Positions 15,983 to 25,089 of a stretch of DNA of 64,000 nucleotides are shown here, one piece after another. A program made the translations under genes and the position numbers. The stretch comes from Nocardia cyriacigeorgica (GTDB taxonomy: Bacteria > Actinomycetota > Actinomycetes > Mycobacteriales > Mycobacteriaceae): the NCBI RefSeq assembly GCF_029868385.1, contig NZ_JARWNX010000061.1, forward strand, positions 62,001 to 126,000, read 5' to 3'. The notes beneath the pieces are model-generated. The model saw only the letters and a list, made by a program, of their open reading frames with translations. It searched no databases and had not been told where the DNA came from. The number at the start of each line of letters is the position of its first letter. Positions within the stretch are counted from its first letter, which is position 1.

Positions 15983-17032
15983 GTGCTGCATTCTCGATTC
16001 GAATCCATCGGCGCCTATCTGCCTTCGAACGTTGTGACCACCGATGAGGTGTTGTCCCAGTTGGCAATTCCGCCGTCATTCGATCTCGAACGGATCACGG
16101 GCGTCGAGGAACGCCGCGTCCGCGACACCCGCCCGGACAGTCACGAGGATTCGTTCACGCTCGCCGTCGCCGCGGCCACCGACTGTTTATCCAGGTCACG
16201 GTATGCGGCATCGGAGATCGACGTCATCATCTCCACGTCGATCACCCGCAGCAAGAACGCGACCCGCATGTATATGGAGCCGTCGTTCGCGTCGGCGATC
16301 GGGCGGGCGATCGGCGCGACCGAGGCCATCACGTTCGATATCTCCAATGCGTGCGCGGGAATGCTCACCGGCACCTACATTCTCGATCGAATGATCCGTT
16401 CGGGTGCCGTGCGCAATGGTCTCGTCGTCAGCGGTGAAGCCATCACACCCATTTCCGATACCGCCGTGAACGAGATCTCGGAAAAATACGATCTGCAATT
16501 CGCCTCGCTCACCGTCGGCGATTCCGGATGCGCGCTCGTGCTCGATCAGGCCGTCGATGACGCCGACAAGATCCACTACATCGAGATGATGACCGCATCG
16601 GAGTACTCGCATCTGTGTCTCGGGATGCCCAGCGACAAGACCCAGGGCGTGGCCCTGTACACCGATAACCGCAAGATGCACAACGAGTCCCGGTTCCTGC
16701 TGTGGACCGACACCCAGCGCGATTTCCTCGCCGCCAGGGGACGCACCTTCGCCGACGAGGAGTTCGACTACATCATCCACCACCAGTTCGGCGCGGCCGC
16801 GGTCCCGTATATGAACGCGATCGGTGAACGGGAGTTCGGCAGCCCGATGCCGCCGGATCTCAATGTCATCCACAAATACGGAAACACCTCCACCACCTCG
16901 CATTTCATCGTGCTGCACGATCAGCTCGGCGAGGCGAACATTCCGGCCGGATCGAAGGTGTTGATGATCCCCGCGGCCTCCGGGGTCGTCACCGGTTTCC
17001 TGTCCACCACCATCTCCTCCCTGAAGGTGTGA
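15983..17032 (+). CDS. OleA/FabH-type thiolase (active subunit) of a beta-lactone pathway
   Basis: Claisen condensation of two acyl-CoAs to a 2-alkyl-3-ketoacid is the expected reaction for OleA-type enzymes. The 349-aa protein keeps the full triad: Cys124 in DISNACAGM, His267 in IIHHQF, Asn301 in YGNTST. A Glu in MEPS (residue 99) could be the general base. The GTG at 15983 has AGGAG five bases upstream, so the longer ORF from 15917 is not used. It is followed after two bases by a cysteine-less homologue, as expected for the heterodimeric NltA/NltB pair of nocardiolactone synthesis; which nlt letter applies is not settled here. First gene of a seven-gene operon. Confidence 0.82.
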   Translation: MLHSRFESIGAYLPSNVVTTDEVLSQLAIPPSFDLERITGVEERRVRDTRPDSHEDSFTLAVAAATDCLSRSRYAASEIDVIISTSITRSKNATRMYMEPSFASAIGRAIGATEAITFDISNACAGMLTGTYILDRMIRSGAVRNGLVVSGEAITPISDTAVNEISEKYDLQFASLTVGDSGCALVLDQAVDDADKIHYIEMMTASEYSHLCLGMPSDKTQGVALYTDNRKMHNESRFLLWTDTQRDFLAARGRTFADEEFDYIIHHQFGAAAVPYMNAIGEREFGSPMPPDLNVIHKYGNTSTTSHFIVLHDQLGEANIPAGSKVLMIPAASGVVTGFLSTTISSLKV

Positions 17033-17034
17033 TC

Positions 17035-17958
17035 ATGGGCGTGCGTATCACCGCCACCGCTGTCAGCCGTGCCGACCAGACCCGCAGCGTGGTCGACAAC
17101 AGCGGCCGGGCCGCGCGGGAGTGCCTGGAACGAGCCGGGGTCCGGCCCGAACAGGTCGGGGTACTGATCAATGCCGGTGTGTTCCGCGATGCCAACACCG
17201 TGGAGCCCGCGGTATCGGCCTTGATCCAGAAGGCCGCCGGGATCGGGCTCGAATACGGTGTGGACGATCCGCGGACGTTCTCCTTCGATCTGATGAACGG
17301 CGCGGTCGGCGTACTGGACGCGGTCCGGGTGGCCACGGCGATCCTGGAGACCGGCAGCGCGACCCATGTGCTGATCGTCTCCGGTGACACCCACCCCTCG
17401 ATGACCCGCACCGCCGCCACCGACGACTTCCCGTATGCGAGTTCGGGCGCCGCGCTGCTACTCGAATCCGATGACGGCCCTGCGGGTTTCGGCCGGGTAC
17501 ATAGCATCGGCGGCTCCGGCGGTCCGGCGGTGGAAGCGTATGTGGACACCGCGACCATGGGGACGGCGGGCCGTGGCCTGATGACGGTGGTGCGGGAGCC
17601 GGATGCCGAGCAGCGGTTGCTCGCCCTCGCCACCGAAGCGGCGCTGACCGCGCTGGCCGATTCCGGCCACGCCGACCTGACCGGCACCGCGCTCATCGCC
17701 TCGACTCCCAGCGCGTCCTTCCCGGTACGGCTCGCCGAATCCCTCGGTATCTCCGCGGGTTCTGTCCTGTTGCCCGATCTCACCGACGGTGATCCGCATA
17801 CCGCGACGCTCACCCAGGCCTACGATCTGGCGGCGACGCGCAACGACCTGCACGGACATACGCATGTGCTGTTCGTGGCGGCAGGTGCGGGTCCCTCGGC
17901 GGCGGCGGTGCTGTACCGGCTGCCCGCCCGTGCGGCCGCCGCCGGAGTCGCCGCGTGA
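17035..17958 (+). CDS. OleA-like thiolase homologue lacking the catalytic cysteine
   Basis: A 307-aa thiolase-fold protein. At the position of the catalytic Cys it has Ala90 (FDLMNGAVG), so it cannot form the acyl-enzyme itself. A Glu in NTVEP (residue 57) aligns with the Glu of its partner. It most likely forms a heterodimer with the active thiolase and shapes the second acyl pocket. ATG 17035 has GAAGG seven bases upstream; GTG 17029 is an alternative. Its 3' end overlaps the ligase as GTGA. The pairing mirrors the nocardiolactone cluster. Confidence 0.8.
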   Translation: MGVRITATAVSRADQTRSVVDNSGRAARECLERAGVRPEQVGVLINAGVFRDANTVEPAVSALIQKAAGIGLEYGVDDPRTFSFDLMNGAVGVLDAVRVATAILETGSATHVLIVSGDTHPSMTRTAATDDFPYASSGAALLLESDDGPAGFGRVHSIGGSGGPAVEAYVDTATMGTAGRGLMTVVREPDAEQRLLALATEAALTALADSGHADLTGTALIASTPSASFPVRLAESLGISAGSVLLPDLTDGDPHTATLTQAYDLAATRNDLHGHTHVLFVAAGAGPSAAAVLYRLPARAAAAGVAA

Positions 17959-19634
17959 GCACGGCGACCTACTGGCAGGCCATCGATCGGTTCCGCGCCG
18001 TTGCGCAGGCCGATCCGGACCGTGACGCGGTCATCTTCCCCGTCCACGTCCCCGAGGACCGGACACCGGATTACCGGGCACTGTCCTACGGCGACCTGGA
18101 TCGCTGGTCCGATGCGATCGCCGAACGCCTCACCGCGAACGGCGTCACCGCGGGCACCCGAACGATCGTGCTGGTGCTGCCGAGCCCCGAGCTGTACGCG
18201 ATCATGTTCGGCCTGTTGAAGATCGGCGCGGTGCCGGTGGTCATCGATCCCGGTATGGGTGTGCGGAAGATGGTGCACTGCCTGCGCGCGGTCGAGGCCG
18301 AAGCGTTCATCGGGATACCGCAGGCCCATGCGGTCCGGGTGCTGTTCCGGCGCAGTTTCCGGCGTGTGCGTACCAGCGTCACCGTCGGCAGGAGGTGGGG
18401 CTGGGGTGGGGACAGCCTCGCCGACTGGGGTCGCGAACCGGGCGGTGACCAGCCCGATCGCGCACCGGCCGATCCCGGCGAGGTGCTGCTGATCGCCTTC
18501 ACCACCGGTAGCACCGGTCCGGCGAAGGCGGTCGAACTCACCCACGGCAACCTCGCGGCCATGGTCGATCAGGTGCACGCCGCGCGTGACGGTATCGCAC
18601 CGGACACCTCGCTGATCACCCTGCCGCTGGTCGGAATCCTCGACCTGCTGCTCGGCGCGCGCTGTGTGCTGCCGCCGCTCATCCCGAGCAAGGTCGGTTC
18701 CACCGATCCGGCGCAGGTGGTGGATGCGATCAACCGTTTCGGGGTGCGCACCATGTTCGCCTCCCCCGCGGTGCTGATTCCGCTGCTGCGTGAGCTGCGG
18801 CGGCGGCCGGACCGGCTACCGACATTGGACAGCGTCTTCTCCGGTGGTGCGCCGGTGCCACACTGGTGCATCGCCGGGTTGCGCGAAGTTCTTCACGACG
18901 AGGCCAGGGTGTACGCCGGATACGGCTCCACCGAGGCGCTGCCGATGTCCACCATCGAATCACGGGAACTGCTCGATGGTCTGGTGCAGCGGACCCGGCG
19001 CGGAGAAGGCGTCTGTATCGGGCGGCCGTCGGACGGGGTCGAGGCACGGATCGTTGCCATCACCGACGATCCGCTGCCGACCTGGGCCGACGCCGAACGC
19101 CGGACGGCCGCATCGCTCGGCGCGCACGGGATCGGTGAACTCGTGGTCTCCGGCCCGAACGTCAGCACCCGGTATTACTGGCCGGACAAGGCCAATGCCG
19201 CCGGGAAGATCGCCGAGGGCGCGCGGATCTGGCATCGCACCGGTGATCTGGCGCGTATCGATGAGCTGGGCCGGATCTGGTTCTGTGGACGCAAGAGTCA
19301 GCGGGTGCTGACGGCGTCCGGTCCGATGTTCACCGTGCAGGTGGAGCAGATGTTCAACTCCGTACCGGGTGTTGCCAGGACCGCGCTGGTCGGTGTGGGC
19401 GAGCCCGGAGCACAGCGCCCCGTGCTGTGTGTGGAGCCCGAACCCGGCGCGGACACCGCCGCCGTGGTGTCGACGCTGCGCGCCGAAGCCACACGCTCCG
19501 AACTCACCGCCGCGGTGGATCATTTCCTGATCCACCCGTCGTTCCCGGTGGATATCCGGCACAACGCGAAGATCGGCCGGGAGAAGCTCGCCGGGTGGGC
19601 CACCAAGCAGCTGCGTGGGAGCTCGACCCGATGA
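17955..19634 (+). CDS. nltC: OleC/NltC-like beta-lactone synthetase (AMP-dependent ligase family)
   Basis: A 559-aa ANL-superfamily enzyme. Motifs: P-loop FTTGSTGPAK at 182-191, GYGSTEALPMS, HRTGDLARIDELG, and C-terminal RHNAKIGREKL with the A10-type lysine. OleC-type members adenylate a 2-alkyl-3-hydroxyacid and close it to a beta-lactone rather than making a CoA ester. Assignment rests on sequence pattern plus thiolase pair upstream and OleD-like reductase downstream. The GTG start overlaps the preceding stop by 4 bases and its stop overlaps the next ATG (ATGA). An ordinary acyl-CoA ligase is the alternative but fits the neighbours less well. Confidence 0.8.
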   Translation: MSTATYWQAIDRFRAVAQADPDRDAVIFPVHVPEDRTPDYRALSYGDLDRWSDAIAERLTANGVTAGTRTIVLVLPSPELYAIMFGLLKIGAVPVVIDPGMGVRKMVHCLRAVEAEAFIGIPQAHAVRVLFRRSFRRVRTSVTVGRRWGWGGDSLADWGREPGGDQPDRAPADPGEVLLIAFTTGSTGPAKAVELTHGNLAAMVDQVHAARDGIAPDTSLITLPLVGILDLLLGARCVLPPLIPSKVGSTDPAQVVDAINRFGVRTMFASPAVLIPLLRELRRRPDRLPTLDSVFSGGAPVPHWCIAGLREVLHDEARVYAGYGSTEALPMSTIESRELLDGLVQRTRRGEGVCIGRPSDGVEARIVAITDDPLPTWADAERRTAASLGAHGIGELVVSGPNVSTRYYWPDKANAAGKIAEGARIWHRTGDLARIDELGRIWFCGRKSQRVLTASGPMFTVQVEQMFNSVPGVARTALVGVGEPGAQRPVLCVEPEPGADTAAVVSTLRAEATRSELTAAVDHFLIHPSFPVDIRHNAKIGREKLAGWATKQLRGSSTR

Positions 19635-19918
19635 GGACGACGGCTTTGCGGGCGGTTCCGATCGCCGGTTGGTTGTACCTGGTGGCCGGGCTGGTCGCGG
19701 CGGCCGCGGGCCGCGCACCGGCGAATCGGCCGCTGCGCGCCCTGTGGTGGATCGATGCGTTCCTGAGCACTGTCGTGCATGCCGTCCAGATCCCCATCGC
19801 CCTGCGCGCCGCGCGGCACACCGGACGGTCGGCCACCGAAATCGCGCTGATGACACAGATTTTCGGCCTCACCTGGTGGCGCACGATCGATCACGGGAAG
19901 CGGGAGGACACACGATGA
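19631..19918 (+). CDS. Small membrane protein in the beta-lactone operon
   Basis: A 95-aa protein overlapping its neighbours by 4 bases on each side (ATGA both times), so co-translated. About two to three hydrophobic segments: VPIAGWLYLVAGLVAAAAG, WWIDAFLSTVVHAVQIPIAL and IALMTQIFGLTWW. I do not recognise a family. Its place between ligase and reductase suggests a membrane anchor or transport accessory, but this is inference only. Confidence 0.72.
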   Translation: MRTTALRAVPIAGWLYLVAGLVAAAAGRAPANRPLRALWWIDAFLSTVVHAVQIPIALRAARHTGRSATEIALMTQIFGLTWWRTIDHGKREDTR

Positions 19919-20961
19919 AGGTTCTGGTGACCGGTGCGTCCGGTTTTCTCGGTGGTGCGCTGGTGCGCCGCCTGGTGCGTGACGGTGGTCACGAGGTGTC
20001 GATTCTGGTGCGCCGCACCAGCGATCTCGGCGACCTCGGTGACCTCGACGGTGTGCGGACAGTGCATGGTGATCTGACCGATGAGGCCTCGTTGCGTCGC
20101 GCCACCGAGGGCGTCGATGTGGTATTCCACAGCGCGGCTCGGGTCGACGAGCGCGGTACCCGCCGCCAGTTCTGGGCCGAGAACGTGCGCGCGACCGAGG
20201 TTCTGCTCGAATCCGCACGGCGGCACGGGGTATCGCGTTTCGTGTTCATCTCCAGCCCGAGTGCGTTGATGGACCGTGACGGCGGCGATCAGCTCGACGT
20301 CGACGAATCGCTGCCGTATCCGCGCCGGTATCTGAACCTGTATTCGGAGACCAAGGCGGCCGCCGAACGCGCGGTGCTGGCCGCCGACGCGCCCGGATTC
20401 CGCACCTGCGCGTTGCGGCCGCGGGCCATCTGGGGCGCCGGGGACCGTTCCGGTCCGATCGTGCGGCTGCTCGGCCGTACTGCGGCGGGTTCGCTACCGG
20501 ACCTGTCGTTCGGCCGGTCGGTCCATGCCTGCCTGTGCCATGTCGACAATATCGTCGACGCCTGCGTGAAGGCCGCCACCGTCGACGGGGAAGCGGTGGG
20601 CGGTAAGGCGTATTTCATCGCCGATGGTGAACGCACCGATGTCTGGCGGTTCCTCGCCGCCGTGGCCACCGACCTCGGCTACACACCGCCGAGTCGCACC
20701 CCGAATCCGCGGCTGGTGCGCGCGGCGGTCGCGGTGATCGAGACGATCTGGCTGCTCCCCCCGGTGGCGACCCGTTGGTCGCCACCGCTGTCGCGGTATG
20801 TGGTGGCGCTGCTCACCCGCTCGGCCACCTACGACACCGGTGCCGCCGCCCGAGATCTCGGCTATCACCCCATCGTCGACCGGGACTCCGGTCTCACGGC
20901 GTTCATCGCCTGGCTCACCGCCAATGGCGGTATCACCGAACTCACCCGGACGCTGCGCTAG
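19915..20961 (+). CDS. nltD: OleD/NltD-like NAD(P)-dependent 3-ketoacid reductase
   Basis: A 348-aa extended SDR of the 3-beta-HSD/epimerase type: TGASGFLGGALVRRL at 6-20, HGDLTD, VFHSAARVDERG, and catalytic YSETK. In the Ole/Nlt pathways this enzyme reduces the 2-alkyl-3-ketoacid to the 3-hydroxyacid used by OleC. The ATG overlaps the upstream stop. A hydrophobic segment near residue 270 (VAVIETIWLLPPVA) suggests membrane association. Confidence 0.82.
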   Translation: MKVLVTGASGFLGGALVRRLVRDGGHEVSILVRRTSDLGDLGDLDGVRTVHGDLTDEASLRRATEGVDVVFHSAARVDERGTRRQFWAENVRATEVLLESARRHGVSRFVFISSPSALMDRDGGDQLDVDESLPYPRRYLNLYSETKAAAERAVLAADAPGFRTCALRPRAIWGAGDRSGPIVRLLGRTAAGSLPDLSFGRSVHACLCHVDNIVDACVKAATVDGEAVGGKAYFIADGERTDVWRFLAAVATDLGYTPPSRTPNPRLVRAAVAVIETIWLLPPVATRWSPPLSRYVVALLTRSATYDTGAAARDLGYHPIVDRDSGLTAFIAWLTANGGITELTRTLR

Positions 20962-20992
20962 CCGCGCACCGACACCCCTCAGCGAGGTAGAT

Positions 20993-22183
20993 ATGGCTTC
21001 CGGTAGCGCATTCCGCCGGATCTCTCCGACCGAGCGCATGTATTTCCCGATGCGTGATCTGGCGCCGCCGTTCCTCATGCAGCTCGTTTTCCCCGGCGAA
21101 GGCGCGATCGATCCGGAGCGGCTGCGGCAGGCGGTCGCGGTCGCGTCGGCGGCCTGCCCGGGGTCGAGGCTGGTCCGCCGGGGGCGCGACTGGGTCGACA
21201 GCGGTGTCCCCGCAACCGTACGGGTGGTCGACGATCGGACGATCGATTACGCCGCACTCGACGGTGATCGGGTGCTGCACAGTCCGATCGGGCCGACCGA
21301 CGAGGCGACCTGTGAGGTGCTGCTGCTGACCGCGCAGCCGGTCACCCTGATCTTTCGGGTCTTTCACGCGGTGATGGACGGTATGGGCATGGTGTCCTGG
21401 GCGCTGGCCGTCCTGGCGGCATTGCGTGGGCAGGAACCGGAGGCCATGCCGGACCCGGTGGCCGACCAGGAGCTGGTGCGGCGCATCGGCGCACCGGGCA
21501 AGCCCACGCTGATGTTGCCGAAGTATCGGGCGGCGGTGGGGCACGGCCGCCAACTCCGCGGTGCGCCGCGGCACCTGTTGCGCCGCCGCACCATCGCGAC
21601 CAGTGCCCCCGGCGCGGTGGCCCGGATCGCGGCGATCCTCGCCGAGCACACTCCTGGTACCTCCCGGATCATGATGCCGGTCGATCTGCGCCGTCACGAC
21701 CCACAGCTGCGCTCCACCGCCAATCTCGCACTCCCCTTGTTCTTCGATATCACCGCGGGCACGACCTGGACCGAGATCGACGCGCTGAAACGTTCGGGCC
21801 TGGAGCAGCGGCTCGAACTGAATCAGATGGACAACAGCGGACTCGCCGAGATCCCGCGACCGGCGGGCCGCGCCCTGCTGCGCACTCTCAACTGGCTCGG
21901 CGCGAGGTTCGGCCGGAATCTGGCCTCGGCGACCGTATCGCATATGGGCCGTTTCGATCTCGACGAACTCGCCACCCCGGAGTTCCGGCCGACCTCGGTG
22001 CTGATCATCCCGCAGCACAGTGTGGCGATGCCGTTGCTGTTCGGGCTGATGGAATCCGGTGGACGCACCGAGTTGACGGTATCGGCCCGTAACGGACGCG
22101 GTGTCGCCGAGCGCCTCGATGCGCTGCTCGACCGGATCGTCGCCACCTTGGCCACCGAACCTGCCGATGCGGGCCCCCGATGA
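20993..22183 (+). CDS. Acyltransferase-like protein (condensation/WS-DGAT/PapA superfamily)
   Basis: A 396-aa protein with the HxxxDG motif in FRVFHAVMDGMGMVSW (about residues 122-137), typical of CoA-dependent acyltransferases such as PapA and wax-ester synthases, whose full motif is HHxxxDG; the first His is Phe. It shows RIMMPVDLRRHDP and a C-terminal GLMESGGRTELTVSARNG. Probably acylates or unloads a lipid; it is not part of the minimal lactone pathway and may tailor the product. Its stop overlaps the MMPL start as ATGA, tying it to export. Confidence 0.72.
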   Translation: MASGSAFRRISPTERMYFPMRDLAPPFLMQLVFPGEGAIDPERLRQAVAVASAACPGSRLVRRGRDWVDSGVPATVRVVDDRTIDYAALDGDRVLHSPIGPTDEATCEVLLLTAQPVTLIFRVFHAVMDGMGMVSWALAVLAALRGQEPEAMPDPVADQELVRRIGAPGKPTLMLPKYRAAVGHGRQLRGAPRHLLRRRTIATSAPGAVARIAAILAEHTPGTSRIMMPVDLRRHDPQLRSTANLALPLFFDITAGTTWTEIDALKRSGLEQRLELNQMDNSGLAEIPRPAGRALLRTLNWLGARFGRNLASATVSHMGRFDLDELATPEFRPTSVLIIPQHSVAMPLLFGLMESGGRTELTVSARNGRGVAERLDALLDRIVATLATEPADAGPR

Positions 22184-24312
22184 CGGCATGGGCTCGGGTC
22201 GTCGTCCACCGACCGCGTACGGTCCTGGCGGTCGTGATCGGGCTGATGCTGCTGTGTGCGGCCTACGGCGCGGGCGCGGCCGAGAAGGTCGGCGCCGCAG
22301 GGTTCACCGATCCCGGTAGCGAATCCGGTCGGGTGGACGCACTCGTGCGGGCACAACTAGGCCCGACGACAGCCGATATCGTCGCCGTCTACACCGCGCC
22401 GGAGGGGCAGTCGCTCGAGGCGATCGGTCCGCAGATCAGCGCCGCGATCGACCGTATCGATCCGGCGCTGCTGGAGCGGCCCGTCGAAACGTATTGGCAC
22501 AGCACGCCCCCACGCACCCAGTTCCTGCGCTCGGCCGACGGCAGACAAGGGCTCGCGGTGGTCTATCTGGCAGGCGATGAGAATCAGCGGATCACCGCGT
22601 TCGGTGACGTCGAAGCGGAGCTGCGGGTGCCGGGCCTCAGCACCCGGTTGGCCGGTTACAGCGCGCTGGCCGATGAGATCACCACCCGATCCCAGCACGA
22701 TCTGATCCTCGCCGAATCCATCTCCATCCCGGTCACTCTGCTCATCCTGGTGCTGGTGTTCGGTGGCTTCGCGGCGGCATCGCTGCCGGTGCTCGTCGGG
22801 GCGCTCGCGGTGGGCGGATCGCTGGCGGTGATCCGGGCGCTGACCGAGATCACCGAGGTCACCACATTCGCGGTGAACATCGCGTCGTTGATCGGGCTCG
22901 GTATGGCGATCGACTACGGCCTGTTCCTGGTGACCCGGTTCCGTGAGGAGATCGCCGGTGGTCACGGCGTGCCCGCGGCCATCGAGCGGACCTGCGCGAC
23001 GGCCGGGCGCACCGTCGCGTTCTCGGCCGCATTGCTGATCTGCGCCTTCGCCGGAACGTTCGTCTTCCCGCAACCGGTGCTCCGCTCTCTCGGGTTCGGT
23101 GCGATCGCCGCTGTCGCCCTGGCCGCCGCACTGTCGCTGACGGTATTGCCCGCGATGCTCGCGCTGTTCGGTGCGCGGATCGGCGCTGCGCGGGAACGGG
23201 GACGGACCGAACGGTTCTGGGGCCGGGTCGTGGATGCGGTGCTGCGCAGGCCGGGGATCGTCGCGGTGGCGGTCACGGCGATCCTGTTGGCGCTGGCGAC
23301 GCCGCTTTTGGGAGTGCGACTCGGCGATATCGACCATCGGGCGTTGCCCGCGGACAATCCGATGCGAGCCACGGTCGATGAGCTCACCGAACGTTTCCCG
23401 GCGGCGAACAGTGGTGTCACCGCGGTGCTGCACGGGCCAGGTGGCGCCGTCCCGGCTGCGGCGGCGGTCGCCACTGTGGTGCGCGAGATCGATGCGGTAC
23501 CCGGTGTGGGCCCGGTGTTCCAGGTGGGGCGCGCAGCGGATTTCGTCGTCGTGCACGCGATGCTCGACAGCGCCGACCGTAGCGATGCGGCCATCGACGT
23601 CGTTGCCACGCTGCGCGCCCTCGATCCGCCAGCGGGGACCGAACTGCGGATCGGCGGTGATACCGCGGCCACCGTGGACAGCGTCGACTCGATCACCGCC
23701 GCGATGCCGTGGATGATCGCGGTCATGGTGGTGGCGACGCTGGTGCTGCTCGCGGTGGCATTCCGCTCGATCGTGCTGCCGCTCAAGGCGGTCGCCATGG
23801 CTTTCGTCAGCCTTGCCGCCACCTTCGGCATTCTCACCTGGATCTTCCATGACGGGCACCTGGCCGGAATGCTCGGCGTGACACCGGGACCGCTCGCCGC
23901 GGGCATGGTCGTGCTGATCATCGCCGTGGTGTTCGGGTTGTCCACCGACTACGAGGTATTCCTGCTGTCACGGATGGTCGAGGCCCATCACGCCGGAGCC
24001 GACACCGCCGCCTCGGTACGCACCGGCACCCTGCGGACCGCGCGCGTCATCACCGCCGCCGCCGTTCTGCTCATCGTCGTCACCGGCGCGTTCACCCTCT
24101 CCCCGCTGACACCCATGCGCTTCCTCGGGATCGGCATGATCCTGGCGCTCATCATCGACGCCACGCTCGTGCGGATGCTGCTCGTACCGGCGCTGGTGCA
24201 GCTGATGGGGCCGCTCAACTGGTGGATGCCGGGCACCGGGAGCGCTGCCGGAGCACCACGGAAAGCATCTATGCGAGAACATGCTTCCAGCGACGGCGCG
24301 CCTGTCGGATGA
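22180..24312 (+). CDS. MMPL/RND-family lipid transporter
   Basis: A 710-aa inner-membrane transporter with two MMPL halves. One hydrophobic helix (VLAVVIGLMLLCAAYG) precedes a periplasmic domain, then five helices including IGLGMAIDYGLFLVTRFREE (the GxxxDY proton-relay motif). The second half repeats this with VVFGLSTDYEVFLLSRMVE. MMPL proteins export complex lipids in mycolata. Its coupling to the beta-lactone genes suggests it exports that lipid. Last gene of the operon. Confidence 0.88.
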   Translation: MTAWARVVVHRPRTVLAVVIGLMLLCAAYGAGAAEKVGAAGFTDPGSESGRVDALVRAQLGPTTADIVAVYTAPEGQSLEAIGPQISAAIDRIDPALLERPVETYWHSTPPRTQFLRSADGRQGLAVVYLAGDENQRITAFGDVEAELRVPGLSTRLAGYSALADEITTRSQHDLILAESISIPVTLLILVLVFGGFAAASLPVLVGALAVGGSLAVIRALTEITEVTTFAVNIASLIGLGMAIDYGLFLVTRFREEIAGGHGVPAAIERTCATAGRTVAFSAALLICAFAGTFVFPQPVLRSLGFGAIAAVALAAALSLTVLPAMLALFGARIGAARERGRTERFWGRVVDAVLRRPGIVAVAVTAILLALATPLLGVRLGDIDHRALPADNPMRATVDELTERFPAANSGVTAVLHGPGGAVPAAAAVATVVREIDAVPGVGPVFQVGRAADFVVVHAMLDSADRSDAAIDVVATLRALDPPAGTELRIGGDTAATVDSVDSITAAMPWMIAVMVVATLVLLAVAFRSIVLPLKAVAMAFVSLAATFGILTWIFHDGHLAGMLGVTPGPLAAGMVVLIIAVVFGLSTDYEVFLLSRMVEAHHAGADTAASVRTGTLRTARVITAAAVLLIVVTGAFTLSPLTPMRFLGIGMILALIIDATLVRMLLVPALVQLMGPLNWWMPGTGSAAGAPRKASMREHASSDGAPVG

Positions 24313-24419
24313 GGCGAGCGCCCGCGGACCGTCGGCGGATCCGTGCCATGGCCGGTCGCTGATTCCGTCGACGCCGCGCACATTCACACCGGAACAGCCG
24401 ATGTCACCGGCGAAGGACG

Positions 24420-24920
24420 CTAGGTGATGCGGAGGGCGGTGAGTCGCCAACCGTGTCGGCGGGTGTGCGTGACGCACGCGGCGAGGGCGAAATGCCTCGA
24501 GCCGCGGCGGTATCGGGCGCAGACCTCGGCCGCGGGGCCGTCGTCCATGGCGATCGTCACCCGCACCGGCACCGCCGGTCCCAGTGAGCGGCCGGGCAGG
24601 TCTCCCGTGGTCAGCGTGCGCATCCGGGCGACCACGTCGGGGCTGGCGAATGCGGCCAGCTGGGTGAACGGTCGGCGGTGATCGAGGATCTCCAGGACGG
24701 CCCGCACTGTCCGCTCGGCGAACAGCTGTGCGGCGGCGGGTGTTCGGTCCGCGGAGCGCGCGGGGTGCAGCGATGGGCGTCGGTTCGGTGGCGTCGCTGT
24801 GCGCGTCGCGCATGCGGATGACGACGTCGTCGCACCTCGTCGCGGTCGGATTCCCGAACCGCAGACGGGTGTCGGCGCGGCACTCGTCGACGCCGTCAAC
24901 CGCACCTGCTCGTCAGCCAT
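24420..24920 (-). CDS. DUF6459-like (Rv-family) conserved protein
   Basis: A 166-aa protein whose C-terminal ~100 residues match the actinobacterial DUF6459 pattern: AQLFAERTVRAVLEILDHRRPFTQLAAFASPDV split by short loops, then VRVTIAMDDGPAAEVCARYRRGSRHFALA and WRLTALRIT. The N-terminus is Thr/Pro/Arg-rich and low in structure. Function unknown; relatives often sit near secA. ATG 24920 has GGGGATGG upstream and starts ADEQVRLT; the longer ORF to 24989 is not needed. Confidence 0.7.
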   Translation of the reverse strand: MADEQVRLTASTSAAPTPVCGSGIRPRRGATTSSSACATRTATPPNRRPSLHPARSADRTPAAAQLFAERTVRAVLEILDHRRPFTQLAAFASPDVVARMRTLTTGDLPGRSLGPAVPVRVTIAMDDGPAAEVCARYRRGSRHFALAACVTHTRRHGWRLTALRIT

Positions 24921-25089
24921 GCACCATCCCCTGACTCCCTGCCGAACGACCGACGGAACCCGCCGGGTACGACGCCAAGTGCCTCGCACGCGCCGATTCT
25001 GCTGTCCCGCAACAGCACTGCCACGAGTAGCGCACTACCTGTTCCGCGTCGGGTGTGGACGCACGAACCGAGTGATGCGGGATCGACCG

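Noticed and set aside
22357..23859. Long minus-strand ORF (500 aa) opposite the MMPL gene
   Set aside because: Arg/His/Asp-rich composition typical of antisense frames in GC-rich genes; the plus strand encodes a clear MMPL protein.
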